From: Alphaproteobacteria bacterium
GTDB lineage: Bacteria; Pseudomonadota; Alphaproteobacteria; Reyranellales; Reyranellaceae
Assembly: GCA_016869975.1 (NCBI GenBank)
Contig: VGCZ01000048.1
Location: 1-37,503, forward strand
Reading direction: 5' to 3'
Length of the DNA stretch: 37,503 bases
A program made the translations under genes and the position numbers. The notes under the pieces were generated by a model that made no database searches, was not told where the DNA came from, and worked only from the letters and a program-made list of their open reading frames with translations. Positions 15,086-24,012 of the stretch are shown one piece after another. Each line of letters opens with the position of its first letter. Position 1 is the stretch's first letter.

Positions 15086-15155
15086 CGGTGTAGCCGTAGG
15101 AGGAGCAATGCTCGATGGCATAAGAAGACCGGCGAGACTCGGCAGTCCCAAGAAG

Positions 15156-15181
15156 AAAGGCCGCCCACTTGGGCGGCCTTT
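15156..15181 (-). terminator. Rho-independent terminator of petABC
   Basis: A perfect stem AAGGCCGCCC / GGGCGGCCTT with a four-base loop, followed on the minus strand by TCTTCTT. It lies about 25 bases after the cytochrome c1 stop. The flanking A and T runs make it partly bidirectional. Confidence 0.88.
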
Positions 15182-15205
15182 GCAATTGAACGCTTGCGAC
15201 TACGC

Positions 15206-16015
15206 TCAGTGCACGTCGGCCCAGACCTTGCGCTTCACGGCGTAGAACAGGCCGGAGAGGATCAGCAGGAAGATCACCGCCTTCACGCCGGTCCTCTTGC
15301 GCTCCTCCATCTTGGGCTCCGAGGCCCAGGCGAGGAAGTGCGTGAGGTCCTTGGCGAGCTGCGGCAGGTCGTTCTTGATGCCGGCCGTGGTAGCTTCCTC
15401 GTTGTAGGCGATCTGGCCGTCGTTGAGCGGCTTCACCATGGCGATCTGGAAGCCCGGGAAGTACTTATTGAACTGCATGTTGGGCTGCAGCTTGAAGTCG
15501 GCCGCCAGCTTCAGCTCCTTCTTTTGTGCGTCGGTCAGCTTGGCGTAGTCCTCGTAGCCCAGCATCAGCGAGTAGAGATAGCGCGCGCCGTCGAGCCGCG
15601 CCTTGACCATCAGGCTGAGGTCGGGCGGATAGGCGCCGTTGTTGGCGGCGCGCGCCGCGGCCTCGTTGGCGAAGGGCGCGCGGAACCTGTCGGCCGGCCG
15701 GCCGGGCCGCTCGGCCATTTCGCCGGCGTCGTTGAGATCGCGGATCTGCACCTCCGCAGCGATCGCCTTTACCGCCGCTTCGGAGAGGCCGATGTCCCTG
15801 AGGTTGCGATAGGCGACCAGCGACAGCGAATGACACGCCGCGCAGACCTCCTTGTAGACCTGGAAACCGCGCTGCACGGCCTTGTAGTCGTAGGTGCCGA
15901 ACGGGCCCTCGAAGCTGAACTTGACGTCGAGCAGCTTGACCTTCGGGCCTTCGGCGAAGGCCGGGGCGCTGAGCGCGGCGAGGGCCACGGCCGCCGCGGC
16001 GAGAAGCTTACGCAT
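15206..16015 (-). CDS. petC: Cytochrome c1 of the bc1 complex
   Basis: A 269-residue haem c subunit of ubiquinol-cytochrome c reductase, located on the periplasmic face of the inner membrane. It has a signal peptide (MRKLLAAAAVALAALSAPAFA), the haem site CAACH near residue 45, the GAYPPDLSLMVKAR motif typical of cytochrome c1, the probable axial Met in IAMVKPLNDG, and a C-terminal anchor AVIFLLILSGLFYAVKR. The ATG at 16015 follows petB after 11 bases, and a longer in-frame reading into petB is rejected. Third gene of the operon; passes electrons from the Rieske protein to cytochrome c. Confidence 0.96.
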   Translation of the reverse strand: MRKLLAAAAVALAALSAPAFAEGPKVKLLDVKFSFEGPFGTYDYKAVQRGFQVYKEVCAACHSLSLVAYRNLRDIGLSEAAVKAIAAEVQIRDLNDAGEMAERPGRPADRFRAPFANEAAARAANNGAYPPDLSLMVKARLDGARYLYSLMLGYEDYAKLTDAQKKELKLAADFKLQPNMQFNKYFPGFQIAMVKPLNDGQIAYNEEATTAGIKNDLPQLAKDLTHFLAWASEPKMEERKRTGVKAVIFLLILSGLFYAVKRKVWADVH

Positions 16016-16026
16016 CGGTCGGCCCC

Positions 16027-17262
16027 CTAAATCGCGCTCTTCTTCAGCACCGATTCGGCGATGCTGTTGGGCAATGGCAACGGCCTCTCCAGCTTGCCGA
16101 GCACGGGCAGCAGGATCAGGAAGTGGAAGAAGTAGTACAGCGTCGCCACTTGGGACAGCGGCACAAAGTAGCCTTCCGGCGGGTTGGCGCCGCAATAGCC
16201 GAGGATGAAGCAGTCGAGCACCAGCACCCAGAAGAACCACTTATAGATGGGCCGGAAGCGCGCCGAGCGCACGCGGGCAGTGTCGAGCCAGGGCAGGATG
16301 TAAAGCACGGCAATCGCGCCGAACATCGCCAACACGCCGCCCAGCTTGTCGGGCACCGCGCGCAGGATGGCGTAGAACGGCAGGAAGTACCATTCCGGCA
16401 CGATGTGCGGCGGCGTTACCAGCGGGTTGGCCTTAATGTAGTTGTCCGGCTCGCCGAAGAAATCCGGCGCGAAGAACACGAAGATCGCGAAGATGGTCAG
16501 GAATGCGAGCAGCGAGAAGCCGTCCTTGGTGACGTAGTAGGGGCTGAACGGCAGCGTGTCCTGCGGACCCTTGGGATCGATGCCCAACGGATTGTTGGAG
16601 CCGGCTACGTGCATCGCCGCCACGTGCAGCACGACCACGCCGACGATGACGAAGGGCAACACGAAGTGCAGCGAAAAGAAGCGGTTGAGCGTCGGATTGT
16701 CGACCGAGAAGCCGCCCCACAGGAAGGTGACGATGTCCGGACCGATCACCGGGATGGCCGAGAACAGGTTGGTGATGACGGTGGCGCCCCAGAAGCTCAT
16801 CTGGCCCCATGGCAGTACGTAGCCCATGAACGCGGTGGCCATCATCAGCAGCAGGATGGTGACGCCCAGGATCCAAAGCAGTTCGCGCGGGTTCTTGTAG
16901 GAGCCGTAGTAGAGACCGCGGAAGATGTGGATGAAAACGGCAATGAAGAAGAACGACGCGCCGTTCATGTGCAGGTACTGCACCAGCCAGCCGTGGTTCA
17001 CGTCGCGATGGATGCGCTGTACCGAGTCGTGCGCGAAGTCGATATGCGGCGTGTAGTTCATCGCCAGCACGATGCCGGTGACGATCATGATGATCAGCAT
17101 GACCATCGCGATGCCGCCGAAGCTCCACCAGTAATTGAAGTTACGCGGCGTCGGGAAGACACCGTATTCGTGGTGCATGAAGGTGAAGATCGGCAGCCGC
17201 TTGTCGATCCAGCGGACGACTGCGTTGTTGAATGCCGGGGGGCCGCCCTGGGTCGAGGCCAT
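16027..17262 (-). CDS. petB: Cytochrome b of the bc1 complex
   Basis: A 411-residue full-length cytochrome b with eight membrane helices, the quinone-handling core of the bc1 complex. The two haem-b histidine pairs lie on helices B and D (for example [19 protein letters not shown] and [20 protein letters not shown]). The quinol-site motif PEWY is in [20 protein letters not shown], and [14 protein letters not shown] is the usual cd-loop motif. The ATG start lies 19 bases after the Rieske stop. The gene is uninterrupted and unfused, as in most alphaproteobacteria. Central to aerobic respiration; it would share the proton gradient with the rhodopsin. Confidence 0.97.
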   Translation of the reverse strand: MASTQGGPPAFNNAVVRWIDKRLPIFTFMHHEYGVFPTPRNFNYWWSFGGIAMVMLIIMIVTGIVLAMNYTPHIDFAHDSVQRIHRDVNHGWLVQYLHMNGASFFFIAVFIHIFRGLYYGSYKNPRELLWILGVTILLLMMATAFMGYVLPWGQMSFWGATVITNLFSAIPVIGPDIVTFLWGGFSVDNPTLNRFFSLHFVLPFVIVGVVVLHVAAMHVAGSNNPLGIDPKGPQDTLPFSPYYVTKDGFSLLAFLTIFAIFVFFAPDFFGEPDNYIKANPLVTPPHIVPEWYFLPFYAILRAVPDKLGGVLAMFGAIAVLYILPWLDTARVRSARFRPIYKWFFWVLVLDCFILGYCGANPPEGYFVPLSQVATLYYFFHFLILLPVLGKLERPLPLPNSIAESVLKKSAI

Positions 17263-17281
17263 GACTGTTCTTCCTCTCCAC

Positions 17282-17854
17282 TCAGCCGATCTTCAGGACG
17301 TCGCCGTCGAGGAAGCTGTAGTCTGGCACCTCGAGGTTCTTGGGCGCGGGTCCCTTGCGGATACGTCCCGACGTGTCGTAGTGCGAGCCGTGGCAGGGGC
17401 AGAACCAGCCGCCGAACTCGCCGCGTTCCGAGCCAACCTGCTGGCCGCTCGGCACACAGCCGAGATGGGTGCACACGCCGATCAGCACAAGCCACTCCGC
17501 CTTGTCCTTTTTGACGCGCTTGGCGTCGGTCTCGGGATCGGGCAATGCCGCCTTGTCGTCGGCCTGCGCCTTGGCGATTTCCTCCGGTGAGCGGCGGCGC
17601 ACGAACACCGGCTTGCCGCGCCACTTCACGGTGATGCTCTGGCCGACCTCGATGCCCTTGAGCGACAGCTCGATCGAGGCCAGCGCCAAGGTGTCGGCGG
17701 CCGGGTTCAAGTTGTTGATCAGCGGCCAAGTCGCGGCGGCCGCGCCGACCGCGCCTGTCGCCGCCGTGGCGACATAGAGAAAGTCGCGACGCGTCACGGC
17801 GTCACCGTGCCCGGCGTGCCCGCCGAGCGACGCGGTCTTGTTGGATGTCGCCAT
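17282..17854 (-). CDS. petA: Rieske iron-sulfur subunit of the bc1 complex
   Basis: A 190-residue 2Fe-2S protein, first gene of petABC. A twin-arginine export motif (TRRDFLYVA, near residue 21) precedes an uncleaved membrane helix. The cluster ligands are in CTHLGCVP and CPCHGSHYD, the classical boxes I and II. The C-terminus ends [14 protein letters not shown]. It oxidises ubiquinol and hands the electron to cytochrome c1. The upstream 235 bases separate it from trmL, which is transcribed the other way, so promoters for both must lie there; no certain -35/-10 could be picked. Confidence 0.96.
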   Translation of the reverse strand: MATSNKTASLGGHAGHGDAVTRRDFLYVATAATGAVGAAAATWPLINNLNPAADTLALASIELSLKGIEVGQSITVKWRGKPVFVRRRSPEEIAKAQADDKAALPDPETDAKRVKKDKAEWLVLIGVCTHLGCVPSGQQVGSERGEFGGWFCPCHGSHYDTSGRIRKGPAPKNLEVPDYSFLDGDVLKIG

Positions 17855-18089
17855 CGAAAACGCCCCCAGAGACGGACGATCGACTCGCCCGGAAAACGCG
17901 GCACAATGAAGCGGAAAGCCCCTAGCCGTTCAAGGCTTTAATGCCCGTTCCGGCGCGCGGCTTCCATTCTCTGTGACAGGATGACGCACAAATCATCCTG
18001 CGTCGCGAGGATAGGAGGTCGCGAGCGGTCGGGCCAATGCGCGCGTTGTCGCTGCGGCGCCGTCGCGAGCCTTCCTCTTTCGACCTGCG

Positions 18090-18548
18090 ATGCGCCTCGC
18101 CCTGTTCCAGCCCGATATCGCCCAGAACGCCGGCACGATGCTGCGGCTCGCCGCCTGCCTCGGCGTCGAGGTCGATGTCGTCGAGCCCTGTGGCTTCGCC
18201 TTCGACGAGCGGCGCTTTCGTCGCGCCGGCATGGACTACCTCGACCGCGTCGACCTGCGTCGGCACAGCTCCTGGGCGGCGTTCGTGCGTGACGGATGGC
18301 GGGGTCGGCTGGTGCTGCTGACCACGCGGGCTGAGATCGCGCACACCGCCTTCGCCTTCCGGCCCGACGACACGCTGATGGTCGGCCAGGAAGGCGGCGG
18401 GGTTCCGCCGGAGGTCCACGACGCGGCTGACGCGCGAATCCGCGTGCCGATGGCCGCCGGTTTGCGCTCACTCAATGTCGCGCTCGCGGCCGCCGTGGTA
18501 TTGGGCGAAGCCCTGCGTCAGACCGACGGTTTTCCCAAGACACCATGA
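18090..18548 (+). CDS. trmL: tRNA (cytidine/uridine-34-2'-O)-methyltransferase TrmL
   Basis: A 152-residue SPOUT methyltransferase that methylates the wobble ribose of certain leucine tRNAs using SAM. Family motifs are [23 protein letters not shown] at the N-terminus, then [14 protein letters not shown] and the knot motif [28 protein letters not shown] (RSLN core). Length is normal. The start ATG at 18090 is placed directly at the MRLALFQP motif. It overlaps hemF by four bases (ATGA), so they form an operon. The gene is divergent from petABC. Confidence 0.93.
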   Translation: MRLALFQPDIAQNAGTMLRLAACLGVEVDVVEPCGFAFDERRFRRAGMDYLDRVDLRRHSSWAAFVRDGWRGRLVLLTTRAEIAHTAFAFRPDDTLMVGQEGGGVPPEVHDAADARIRVPMAAGLRSLNVALAAAVVLGEALRQTDGFPKTP

Positions 18549-19465
18549 CAACCGCGACCCATCAGCACGAACGCGCGCCCTCGGCCACGCCCTCACCGCT
18601 CGGCGACGATATCGAAGACCGAAAGACTGCGGCGCGCGCCTGGTTCGAGGGGCTGCGCGACCGCATCTGCGCCGCCTTCGAGAGAATTGAGGACGATCTC
18701 GCCGGCACGCATCGCGAACTGCCGGCCGGCCGTTTCGAGCGAAAGGCCTGGCAACGCGCCACGGAAGCGGGCGAGGCCGATCGCGGTGGCGGCGTGATGT
18801 CCGTCATGCGCGGGCGCGTCTTCGAGAAGGTCGGCGTCAACGTCTCGACCGTGCATGGCGAGTTCTCGCCCGACTTTCGCCAGCAGATTCCCGGCGCCAG
18901 CAAAGACCCGCGCTTTTGGGCGTCCGGTATCTCGCTGGTCGCGCATATGCGCTCGCCGCGCGTGCCGGCGGTGCACATGAACACGCGCTTCATCGCCACC
19001 ACCCGCGCCTGGTTCGGCGGTGGCGCCGATCTGACGCCGATGACGCCCAACGAACAGGACACGCAGGCCTTCCACGGCGCCTTGCGCGCCGCCTGCGATC
19101 GCTTCGACCCGGCCTACTACGAGCGCTACAAGCGCTGGTGCGACGAGTACTTCTATCTGCCGCACCGCGAGGAGCCGCGCGGCGTCGGCGGCATCTTCTA
19201 CGACTATCTCGACAGCGCCGATCGCGATCGCGACTTCGCCTTCACCCGCGCGGTCGGCGAGGCCTTCCTCGATATCTATCCAAGGATCGTGCGCACGCAC
19301 ATGAATGAGCCGTGGACGGCGGCGGAGCGCGAGCACCAGCTGCGCCGGCGCGGTCGCTACGTGGAGTTCAACCTGCTCTACGACCGCGGCACCAAGTTCG
19401 GCCTGATGACTGGCGGCAATGTCGAGGCGATCCTCATGTCGCTGCCGCCGGAGGTCTACTGGTAA
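18545..19465 (+). CDS. hemF: Oxygen-dependent coproporphyrinogen III oxidase
   Basis: A 306-residue HemF, which decarboxylates coproporphyrinogen III to protoporphyrinogen IX with O2 in haem synthesis. Conserved stretches include [68 protein letters not shown] and, near the end, [19 protein letters not shown] followed by [12 protein letters not shown]. The ATG overlaps the trmL stop. The 3' end overlaps by about 30 bases the opposing membrane protein gene. Placement opposite petABC groups haem supply with a haem enzyme complex. Confidence 0.97.
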   Translation: MTTATHQHERAPSATPSPLGDDIEDRKTAARAWFEGLRDRICAAFERIEDDLAGTHRELPAGRFERKAWQRATEAGEADRGGGVMSVMRGRVFEKVGVNVSTVHGEFSPDFRQQIPGASKDPRFWASGISLVAHMRSPRVPAVHMNTRFIATTRAWFGGGADLTPMTPNEQDTQAFHGALRAACDRFDPAYYERYKRWCDEYFYLPHREEPRGVGGIFYDYLDSADRDRDFAFTRAVGEAFLDIYPRIVRTHMNEPWTAAEREHQLRRRGRYVEFNLLYDRGTKFGLMTGGNVEAILMSLPPEVYW

Positions 19466-19853
19466 GGCGCCAGGCGAGCAGGGGCGGCAGCAGCAGCTGC
19501 GTCAAGGGCAGGATCACCCAGATCGGGCCTTCGAAGAGCCGATAGCGATCGAGCAGGCTTGACGCGCTCTCGCTGAAGGTCAGCCGGCCATAGGCGGCGT
19601 CGAGCAGGACAGTCGAGCTCGCCCACAGCACGCCGGCGACGATGCCGGCGGCCAGAGCCTGCGGCCCGCGCGAGCGGCGTGCATGGATCAGCGCCAGCAG
19701 CGCGATGTAGGGTAACGGGATCAGCGTCTTGTAGGTGAGCGCCAGGCGCGGGCCCAGCAGCGCGGCGATCAGCGTGTCGCCCAGCGCGTGGTTGGCGAGC
19801 AGCGCCACCGCCTGCGCCAGCCACAGCGTGAAGATCAGGCCGGGCCGGATCAT
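19434..19853 (-). CDS. Hypothetical membrane protein
   Basis: A 139-residue protein with about four transmembrane helices ([52 protein letters not shown] and [20 protein letters not shown]). No family is recognised. The ATG at 19853 overlaps the stop of the CCA-adding enzyme gene by four bases (ATGA), so it is the last gene of that operon. A longer reading frame running through the CCA gene in another frame is rejected. Its 3' end overlaps hemF on the other strand. Confidence 0.72.
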   Translation of the reverse strand: MIRPGLIFTLWLAQAVALLANHALGDTLIAALLGPRLALTYKTLIPLPYIALLALIHARRSRGPQALAAGIVAGVLWASSTVLLDAAYGRLTFSESASSLLDRYRLFEGPIWVILPLTQLLLPPLLAWRLTSRPPAAAT

Positions 19854-21070
19854 CGCGCCGCGATCAGCCGCGCAAGCTCGGCGAGGCAGGCGTCGCGATC
19901 GGGCGCGAAATCGCGCGCGATCCACCAGGTCTCCACCGCCTCGATCAGCGCGCCGACATCGGGGCCCCTTTTGACCCCGGCGCGGATCACATCGGCGCCG
20001 CGAATCGGCAGCTCCGGCACCCGCCAATCGCGGGCGAGGCGATGCGCGGCGCGCAGCTGCTCGTCGTTGGCGGCGCCGCGGCGCGGCAGCAGCCGGTCGA
20101 TGTAGAGCGCGCCGCCCAGCCGGTAGACCTGCTGGCGCACGGCCTTCTCGTCGGTCGCGTCGATGACGGGTTCGGCCGCCAGCATCACCTCGAGGCGCAC
20201 GCTTTGCTGCGTCGAGAACTTCAGGCGCTTGGCGAAGGCCGCGGCATCGGTCGTCGGATCGAGCAAGGTGACGAGGCGGCGCAATCCGTCGCCCTCGCCG
20301 ACCACGCGCTCGCTGGCGATCAGATCGCGCAGGCGCGCGGTGCCCTGGTATCGCGGCAGCCAGTGATCGAACACGCCGCTGATGGCCATCGCCTCGACGA
20401 CGTCGACTGGATCGGGAGCGTCGAGCAGCTTCAGCAGCTCGGCGCGCACGCGCTCGGCCGACAGACCGCTGAGCTTGCCGGCGTGGCGGCGACAGGCGGC
20501 GAGGCCGTCGGGGTCGAGCGGCGGCCGCCCGTACCAGGCTTGGAAGCGGAAGAAGCGCATCACCCGCAGCACGTCCTCGGTGATCCGCGTGTCGGGATCG
20601 CCGACGAAGCGCACGCGCCGCTCTGCGAGATCGGCCTGCCCGCCGAAATAGTCCCACAGCACGCCCGACGCGTCGCAGGACATCGCGTTGATCGTGAAGT
20701 CGCGTCGCGCGGCGTCGGCGCGCCAATCGTCGGTGAAGGCGACGACGGCTCGGCGTCCGTCGGTCTCGACGTCGCGGCGCAGGGTCGTGAGCTCGAAGGG
20801 ACGCTTGTCGACGATCGCCGTGACCGTGCCGTGCGCGATGCCGGTCGGCGCGACCTTGATGCCGGCCGTCTGGAGCGCGCGCGTGACATCCGCGGGCGGC
20901 TTGTCGACGGCGATATCGAGGTCGCCGGGCGCCAGGCCCAGCAGCGCGTTGCGCACGCAGCCGCCGACGAAGCGCGCGCCGATGCCGGCCGCCCTCAGCG
21001 CCGACAGCAGGCGCGTGGTCGACGCGTCGACCATCCAGGGCTGCGGCGCGATGCGGTCGGCGCCGCTCAC
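19850..21070 (-). CDS. cca: CCA tRNA nucleotidyltransferase / poly(A) polymerase family
   Basis: A 406-residue class II nucleotidyltransferase that adds or repairs the 3' CCA of tRNAs. The head domain reads ARFVGGCVRNALLG, then APGDLDIAVDKPP with the DxD metal pair; later motifs are RRDFTINAMSCD, DYFGGQADLAERRVRFVGDPDTRITEDVLRVMRFFRFQ and the SAERVRAELLKLL segment. The GTG start at 21070 shares a base with the stop of the preceding gene; an upstream in-frame ATG at 21196 lies inside that gene and is rejected. It belongs to a four-gene operon starting with the NUDIX gene. A tRNA-poly(A) role split cannot be judged. Confidence 0.93.
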   Translation of the reverse strand: MSGADRIAPQPWMVDASTTRLLSALRAAGIGARFVGGCVRNALLGLAPGDLDIAVDKPPADVTRALQTAGIKVAPTGIAHGTVTAIVDKRPFELTTLRRDVETDGRRAVVAFTDDWRADAARRDFTINAMSCDASGVLWDYFGGQADLAERRVRFVGDPDTRITEDVLRVMRFFRFQAWYGRPPLDPDGLAACRRHAGKLSGLSAERVRAELLKLLDAPDPVDVVEAMAISGVFDHWLPRYQGTARLRDLIASERVVGEGDGLRRLVTLLDPTTDAAAFAKRLKFSTQQSVRLEVMLAAEPVIDATDEKAVRQQVYRLGGALYIDRLLPRRGAANDEQLRAAHRLARDWRVPELPIRGADVIRAGVKRGPDVGALIEAVETWWIARDFAPDRDACLAELARLIAAR

Positions 21071-21312
21071 TAGCGGGTCGGCCCCAGCAGGCCACCTGGC
21101 GCGGTGGACTCGGCGAAGAAGAAGATCCACAGCATGGCGCCGACCACCAGCGTCAGCCCGGCTATCGCCAGATTGGTCCAGGGCAGCGCCTGCCATTCAG
21201 GCAGGGTGCCGGCGAGCCTGCGCTCTCGCTTGATCCTCACCAGCCACGCCCACAGAAAGAACGCGACGGTCGGCGCGACCAGAAGCGCTAAGACACCCAG
21301 CGCGATGCGCAT
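21070..21312 (-). CDS. Small membrane protein, DUF6111-like
   Basis: An 80-residue protein with two transmembrane helices: ALGVLALLVAPTVAFFLWAWLV near the start, and TNLAIAGLTLVVGAMLWIFFF near residues 46-66, separated by a basic loop RIKRERR and a WQALPW segment. It lies between the NUDIX gene (6 bases upstream) and the CCA enzyme gene (1-base overlap), the position in which DUF6111 proteins are found in alphaproteobacteria. The family name rests on context and general form; the function is unknown. Confidence 0.7.
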   Translation of the reverse strand: MRIALGVLALLVAPTVAFFLWAWLVRIKRERRLAGTLPEWQALPWTNLAIAGLTLVVGAMLWIFFFAESTAPGGLLGPTR

Positions 21313-21318
21313 GCGAGG

Positions 21319-21945
21319 TCAGCCTCCCTCGGCGAGGATGTGGTAAAGGTTCTTGATCATCCCCGCCGTCGCGCCCCAGACATAGCGCTCGCCATAGGGC
21401 ATGGCGTAGTAGCGCCGCTCGCGGCCTTGCCAGGTGCGCGAATGGATATGGTGATTGGCGGGATCGAGAAAGAAATCCAGCGGCACCTCGAAGACGTCGG
21501 CGACCTCGCGCGGATCGGGCTTGAGCGTGAAGGCCGGGCGCACGAAGCCGATGATTGGCGTCACGGCGTAGCCAGTGCGCGTCACATAGGTATCGATCGG
21601 CCCCACCACCTCGACGAAGCTGCGGTCGATACCGACCTCCTCCTCGGTCTCGCGCAGCGCCGTGACTACCAGGCTGGCATCGTCAGCCTGCTTGCGACCA
21701 CCGGGAAAGGCGATCTGGCCGGCGTGGCTGGGCATGTCCTCGGTGCGCTGCGTCAGCAGCACGCTCAGCGCGCCGGCGCGATCGACCAGAGGTACGAGAA
21801 CGGCCGCGGCGCGCAATTGGGTGGGCGGCTCGTCGAGGCCGCTCAGCGCGAAATCGCTGCCGACATGGGGCGGCGGCACCAGCGCTCCCGACGCTATGGC
21901 GTCGCGCCGGGCTGAAAGTTTCTGCACAATCTCCTCGCGCGTCAT
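21319..21945 (-). CDS. NUDIX hydrolase, CoA pyrophosphatase-like
   Basis: A 208-residue NUDIX protein of the CoA/acyl-CoA diphosphatase branch. The branch motif LLTQRTEDMPSHAGQIAFPGG precedes the NUDIX box GGRKQADDASLVVTALRETEEEVGI, with REtEEEvG intact. The Glu five residues after the first Gly is Asp here, a common change in this branch. It probably hydrolyses CoA or related nucleotide diphosphates, needing Mg or Mn. It is the first gene of a minus-strand operon with the DUF6111-like and CCA enzyme genes, a pairing seen in many alphaproteobacteria. It is divergent from the MoxR operon. Confidence 0.9.
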   Translation of the reverse strand: MTREEIVQKLSARRDAIASGALVPPPHVGSDFALSGLDEPPTQLRAAAVLVPLVDRAGALSVLLTQRTEDMPSHAGQIAFPGGRKQADDASLVVTALRETEEEVGIDRSFVEVVGPIDTYVTRTGYAVTPIIGFVRPAFTLKPDPREVADVFEVPLDFFLDPANHHIHSRTWQGRERRYYAMPYGERYVWGATAGMIKNLYHILAEGG

Positions 21946-22056
21946 GCCTTGGCCCCGCCATATTCCAACGCTTGCGTCACCATGTCCGCGCGAACGTTAT
22001 TTGCCCTGCGGCGGCCGCTCTGAAATGCTGCTCCAGCAACCTCTGGGAGTTCATCC

Positions 22057-23088
<1,032 letters not shown>

Positions 23089-23106
23089 GGAACCCATCTC
23101 CCTCCG

Positions 23107-24012
23107 ATGGTCCGTCCCGACGATCCGATCGCGCTGCGCCAAGCCAATGTCCTGGCCGGCGCGTTGCCGCCTCTTCTGGTGGCCGCGCAGCGCGTCGCCT
23201 CGACCGTGCTGCAGGGCGTGCACGGCCGCCGCCGAGTCGGCCAGGGCGACGCCTTCTGGCAGTTCCGCCAGTATCGCCCCGGTGACTCGATCAATCGGAT
23301 CGACTGGCGCCAGAGCGCCAAGGGACGCGCAGTCTACGTGCGCGAGACCGAATGGGAGGCCGCCGCCAGCGTCTGGCTATGGCGCGACGGCTCGCCGTCG
23401 ATGGCGTTCACCTCGGGCCGCGGTGTGCCGATGAAGCGGGAGCGCGCCGAGATCATCCTGCTGGCGCTGGCAACCCTGCTGGTCGACGCCGGCGAGCGCG
23501 TGGCGCTGTTGGGTGGCGACCGGCCGATGACCGGCCATGCCGCGCCGCGGCGCCTGGCCGAGGGCATCGCGACGGACGCCATGGTCCGGCCGCATGACAG
23601 CCTGCCACCCTTGCTGCCGCTGCCCTCGCACGGCCATCTGGTGATGATCGGCGACCTGCTCGATCCGTTGCCCAAGATCGAGGAGATCGTGCGCGGCTAC
23701 GCCAGCCAGGGCGTGCGCGGCCATCTGCTGCAGGTTCTCGATCCGGCCGAGGAGGACCTGCCCTATGACGGCCATGTCCGATTCTCCGGCCTGGAGCGGG
23801 AGGGTGACCACCTGATTCGCCGCGTCGAGGCGGTGCGGGAGGCCTATAGCGGCCGCCTGCGCGCGCAGAAGGATGGTTTGGCGCAGATCGCCTCGTCGGT
23901 CGGCTGGACGTGGCGGGCGCATCGCACCGACCGGCCGCCGGAAACCGCGTTGCTGTCGCTCTATATTGCCATGGCTGATATGGGCGCCCGGCCCGTGCGG
24001 TGGGGCGCCTGA
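23107..24012 (+). CDS. DUF58 domain protein
   Basis: A 301-residue protein with the DUF58 signature GDAFWQFRQYRPGDSINRIDWRQSAK near residues 50-75, then RETEWEAAASVWLWRDGSPSM and the VWA-like fold beyond. DUF58 proteins are regular partners of MoxR ATPases. No membrane segments are visible, so it is probably cytoplasmic or peripheral. The ATG is preceded by AAGGA. The stop overlaps the next ATG at 24012. Its partner role with MoxR is inferred from constant genomic pairing. Confidence 0.9.
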   Translation: MVRPDDPIALRQANVLAGALPPLLVAAQRVASTVLQGVHGRRRVGQGDAFWQFRQYRPGDSINRIDWRQSAKGRAVYVRETEWEAAASVWLWRDGSPSMAFTSGRGVPMKRERAEIILLALATLLVDAGERVALLGGDRPMTGHAAPRRLAEGIATDAMVRPHDSLPPLLPLPSHGHLVMIGDLLDPLPKIEEIVRGYASQGVRGHLLQVLDPAEEDLPYDGHVRFSGLEREGDHLIRRVEAVREAYSGRLRAQKDGLAQIASSVGWTWRAHRTDRPPETALLSLYIAMADMGARPVRWGA